Source of the DNA: Lysobacter capsici
GTDB lineage: Bacteria; Pseudomonadota; Gammaproteobacteria; Xanthomonadales; Xanthomonadaceae
Direction: 5' to 3'
Assembly: GCF_018732085.1 (NCBI RefSeq)
Contig: NZ_CP076103.1
Span: 3,472,001 to 3,536,000 of the forward strand
DNA: 64,000 nt
Shown here: positions 63,754 through 64,000 of the stretch, one piece after another
Numbering within the stretch: the first letter of the stretch is position 1
Layout of the letters: each line of letters begins with the position of its first letter
The notes under the pieces: model-generated
What the model was told of the DNA's origin: nothing
Database searches by the model: none
Seen by the model: the letters and a program-made list of their open reading frames with translations, nothing else
Translations under genes and position numbers: made by a program

Positions 63754-64000
63754 TCAGTACTTCTTCTCGAGATTGATCATGAAGCTGTTGTCGTCGTCGT
63801 TGCCGCTGCCGAACAGGCCGCGGTATTCGAAGCGCAACACCCAGTCGCGCTCGGTCTGCAGGATCGCGCCGAGGCCGAACACGAAGCGGTTGCGGTCCAG
63901 GCCGTCGATGCGGGCGCGGTAGAACGGGCCGCCGACCATGTCGGCATAGCTCATCGTGGCGAAGCTGTCGTCCTGGAAGTCGTGCTGGTATTCCAGGCGC
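63754..64000 (-). CDS. C-terminal part of an outer-membrane beta-barrel (autotransporter-like) protein
   Basis: The visible 82 codons end in a typical outer-membrane C-terminus: alternating strands RFEYRGLFGSG, NSFMINLEKKY with final aromatic Tyr, and RLEYQHDFQDDSF further upstream. This pattern fits the last strands of an autotransporter translocator domain, such as an esterase autotransporter. The start lies beyond the window; an internal ATG at 63954 is not the start. Confidence 0.75.
   Translation of the reverse strand, partial: RLEYQHDFQDDSFATMSYADMVGGPFYRARIDGLDRNRFVFGLGAILQTERDWVLRFEYRGLFGSGNDDDNSFMINLEKKY

Overview
The window is a GC-rich (roughly 65-70 %) gammaproteobacterial chromosome segment, most likely Lysobacter or a close Xanthomonadaceae relative. 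The evidence is the gene order (tpiA-secG; trpA-trpB-trpF-truA-fimV-asd-aroC-prmB), secreted proteases and lipoproteins, frequent GTG/TTG starts, and many short interspersed inverted repeats of the kind common in that family. No tRNA, rRNA, prophage, insertion sequence or CRISPR array was seen. Both ends cut genes: secG on the left and an outer-membrane beta-barrel protein on the right.

Layout. 1-8 kb: secG and tpiA, a deoxyinosine-type DNA glycosylase, a secreted trypsin-like protease, two convergent 2OG-Fe(II)-type proteins, and a YejM/PbgA-like membrane sulfatase-fold protein. 8-23 kb: a minus-strand housekeeping block made of glmM, accD, trpA, trpB, trpF, truA, fimV, asd, a 2-hydroxyacid dehydrogenase, aroC and prmB; it covers amino-sugar, fatty-acid, tryptophan/chorismate and aspartate-family synthesis plus tRNA and ribosome modification. 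23-32 kb: a SCO-psd pair, a lipoprotein, an M50 protease-lysoplasmalogenase pair, a MltD-like lytic transglycosylase, a HerA-like ATPase, an NlpE-like lipoprotein and greB. 32-36 kb: a small accessory island holding a cytochrome P450, an unannotated 32-codon peptide gene, a small membrane protein with a divergent MmyB-type regulator, and a SUKH-like protein. 36-41 kb: an FKBP lipoprotein, a 143-bp tandem repeat, and an operon of two Roadblock-like proteins, an unknown protein and an MglA-like GTPase. 41-64 kb: a luciferase-like oxidoreductase, the large alpha-2-macroglobulin/PBP1C pair, a sorbosone-dehydrogenase-like lipoprotein, a cold-shock/excalibur fusion, a LysR regulator, a serine hydrolase, a BaiN-type flavoprotein, trhO, an HPF-like protein, an HD-domain protein, and a repeat-dense right end.

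The most interesting locus is 32371-33890 on the minus strand. A 32-residue peptide gene with a strong Shine-Dalgarno sequence ends in WKTWPLWVEF, in which an aromatic residue occurs at every third position (W23, W26, W29, F32). It is followed by a strong stem-loop and then by a cytochrome P450 that lacks the usual I-helix acid/threonine pair. This is the architecture of a P450-modified ribosomal peptide (RiPP), in which the P450 would cross-link aromatic side chains of the C-terminal core. A promoter-like element, an 8-bp palindrome and a perfect 10-bp direct repeat precede it. The assignment is inference from sequence; the product is unknown.

Second in interest is the Roadblock/GTPase operon (37662-40149), which resembles MglA/MglB or conservon-type switches but includes an unrecognised 325-residue protein. 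The window is also rich in repeats, with at least five interspersed inverted-repeat families and four different tandem arrays.
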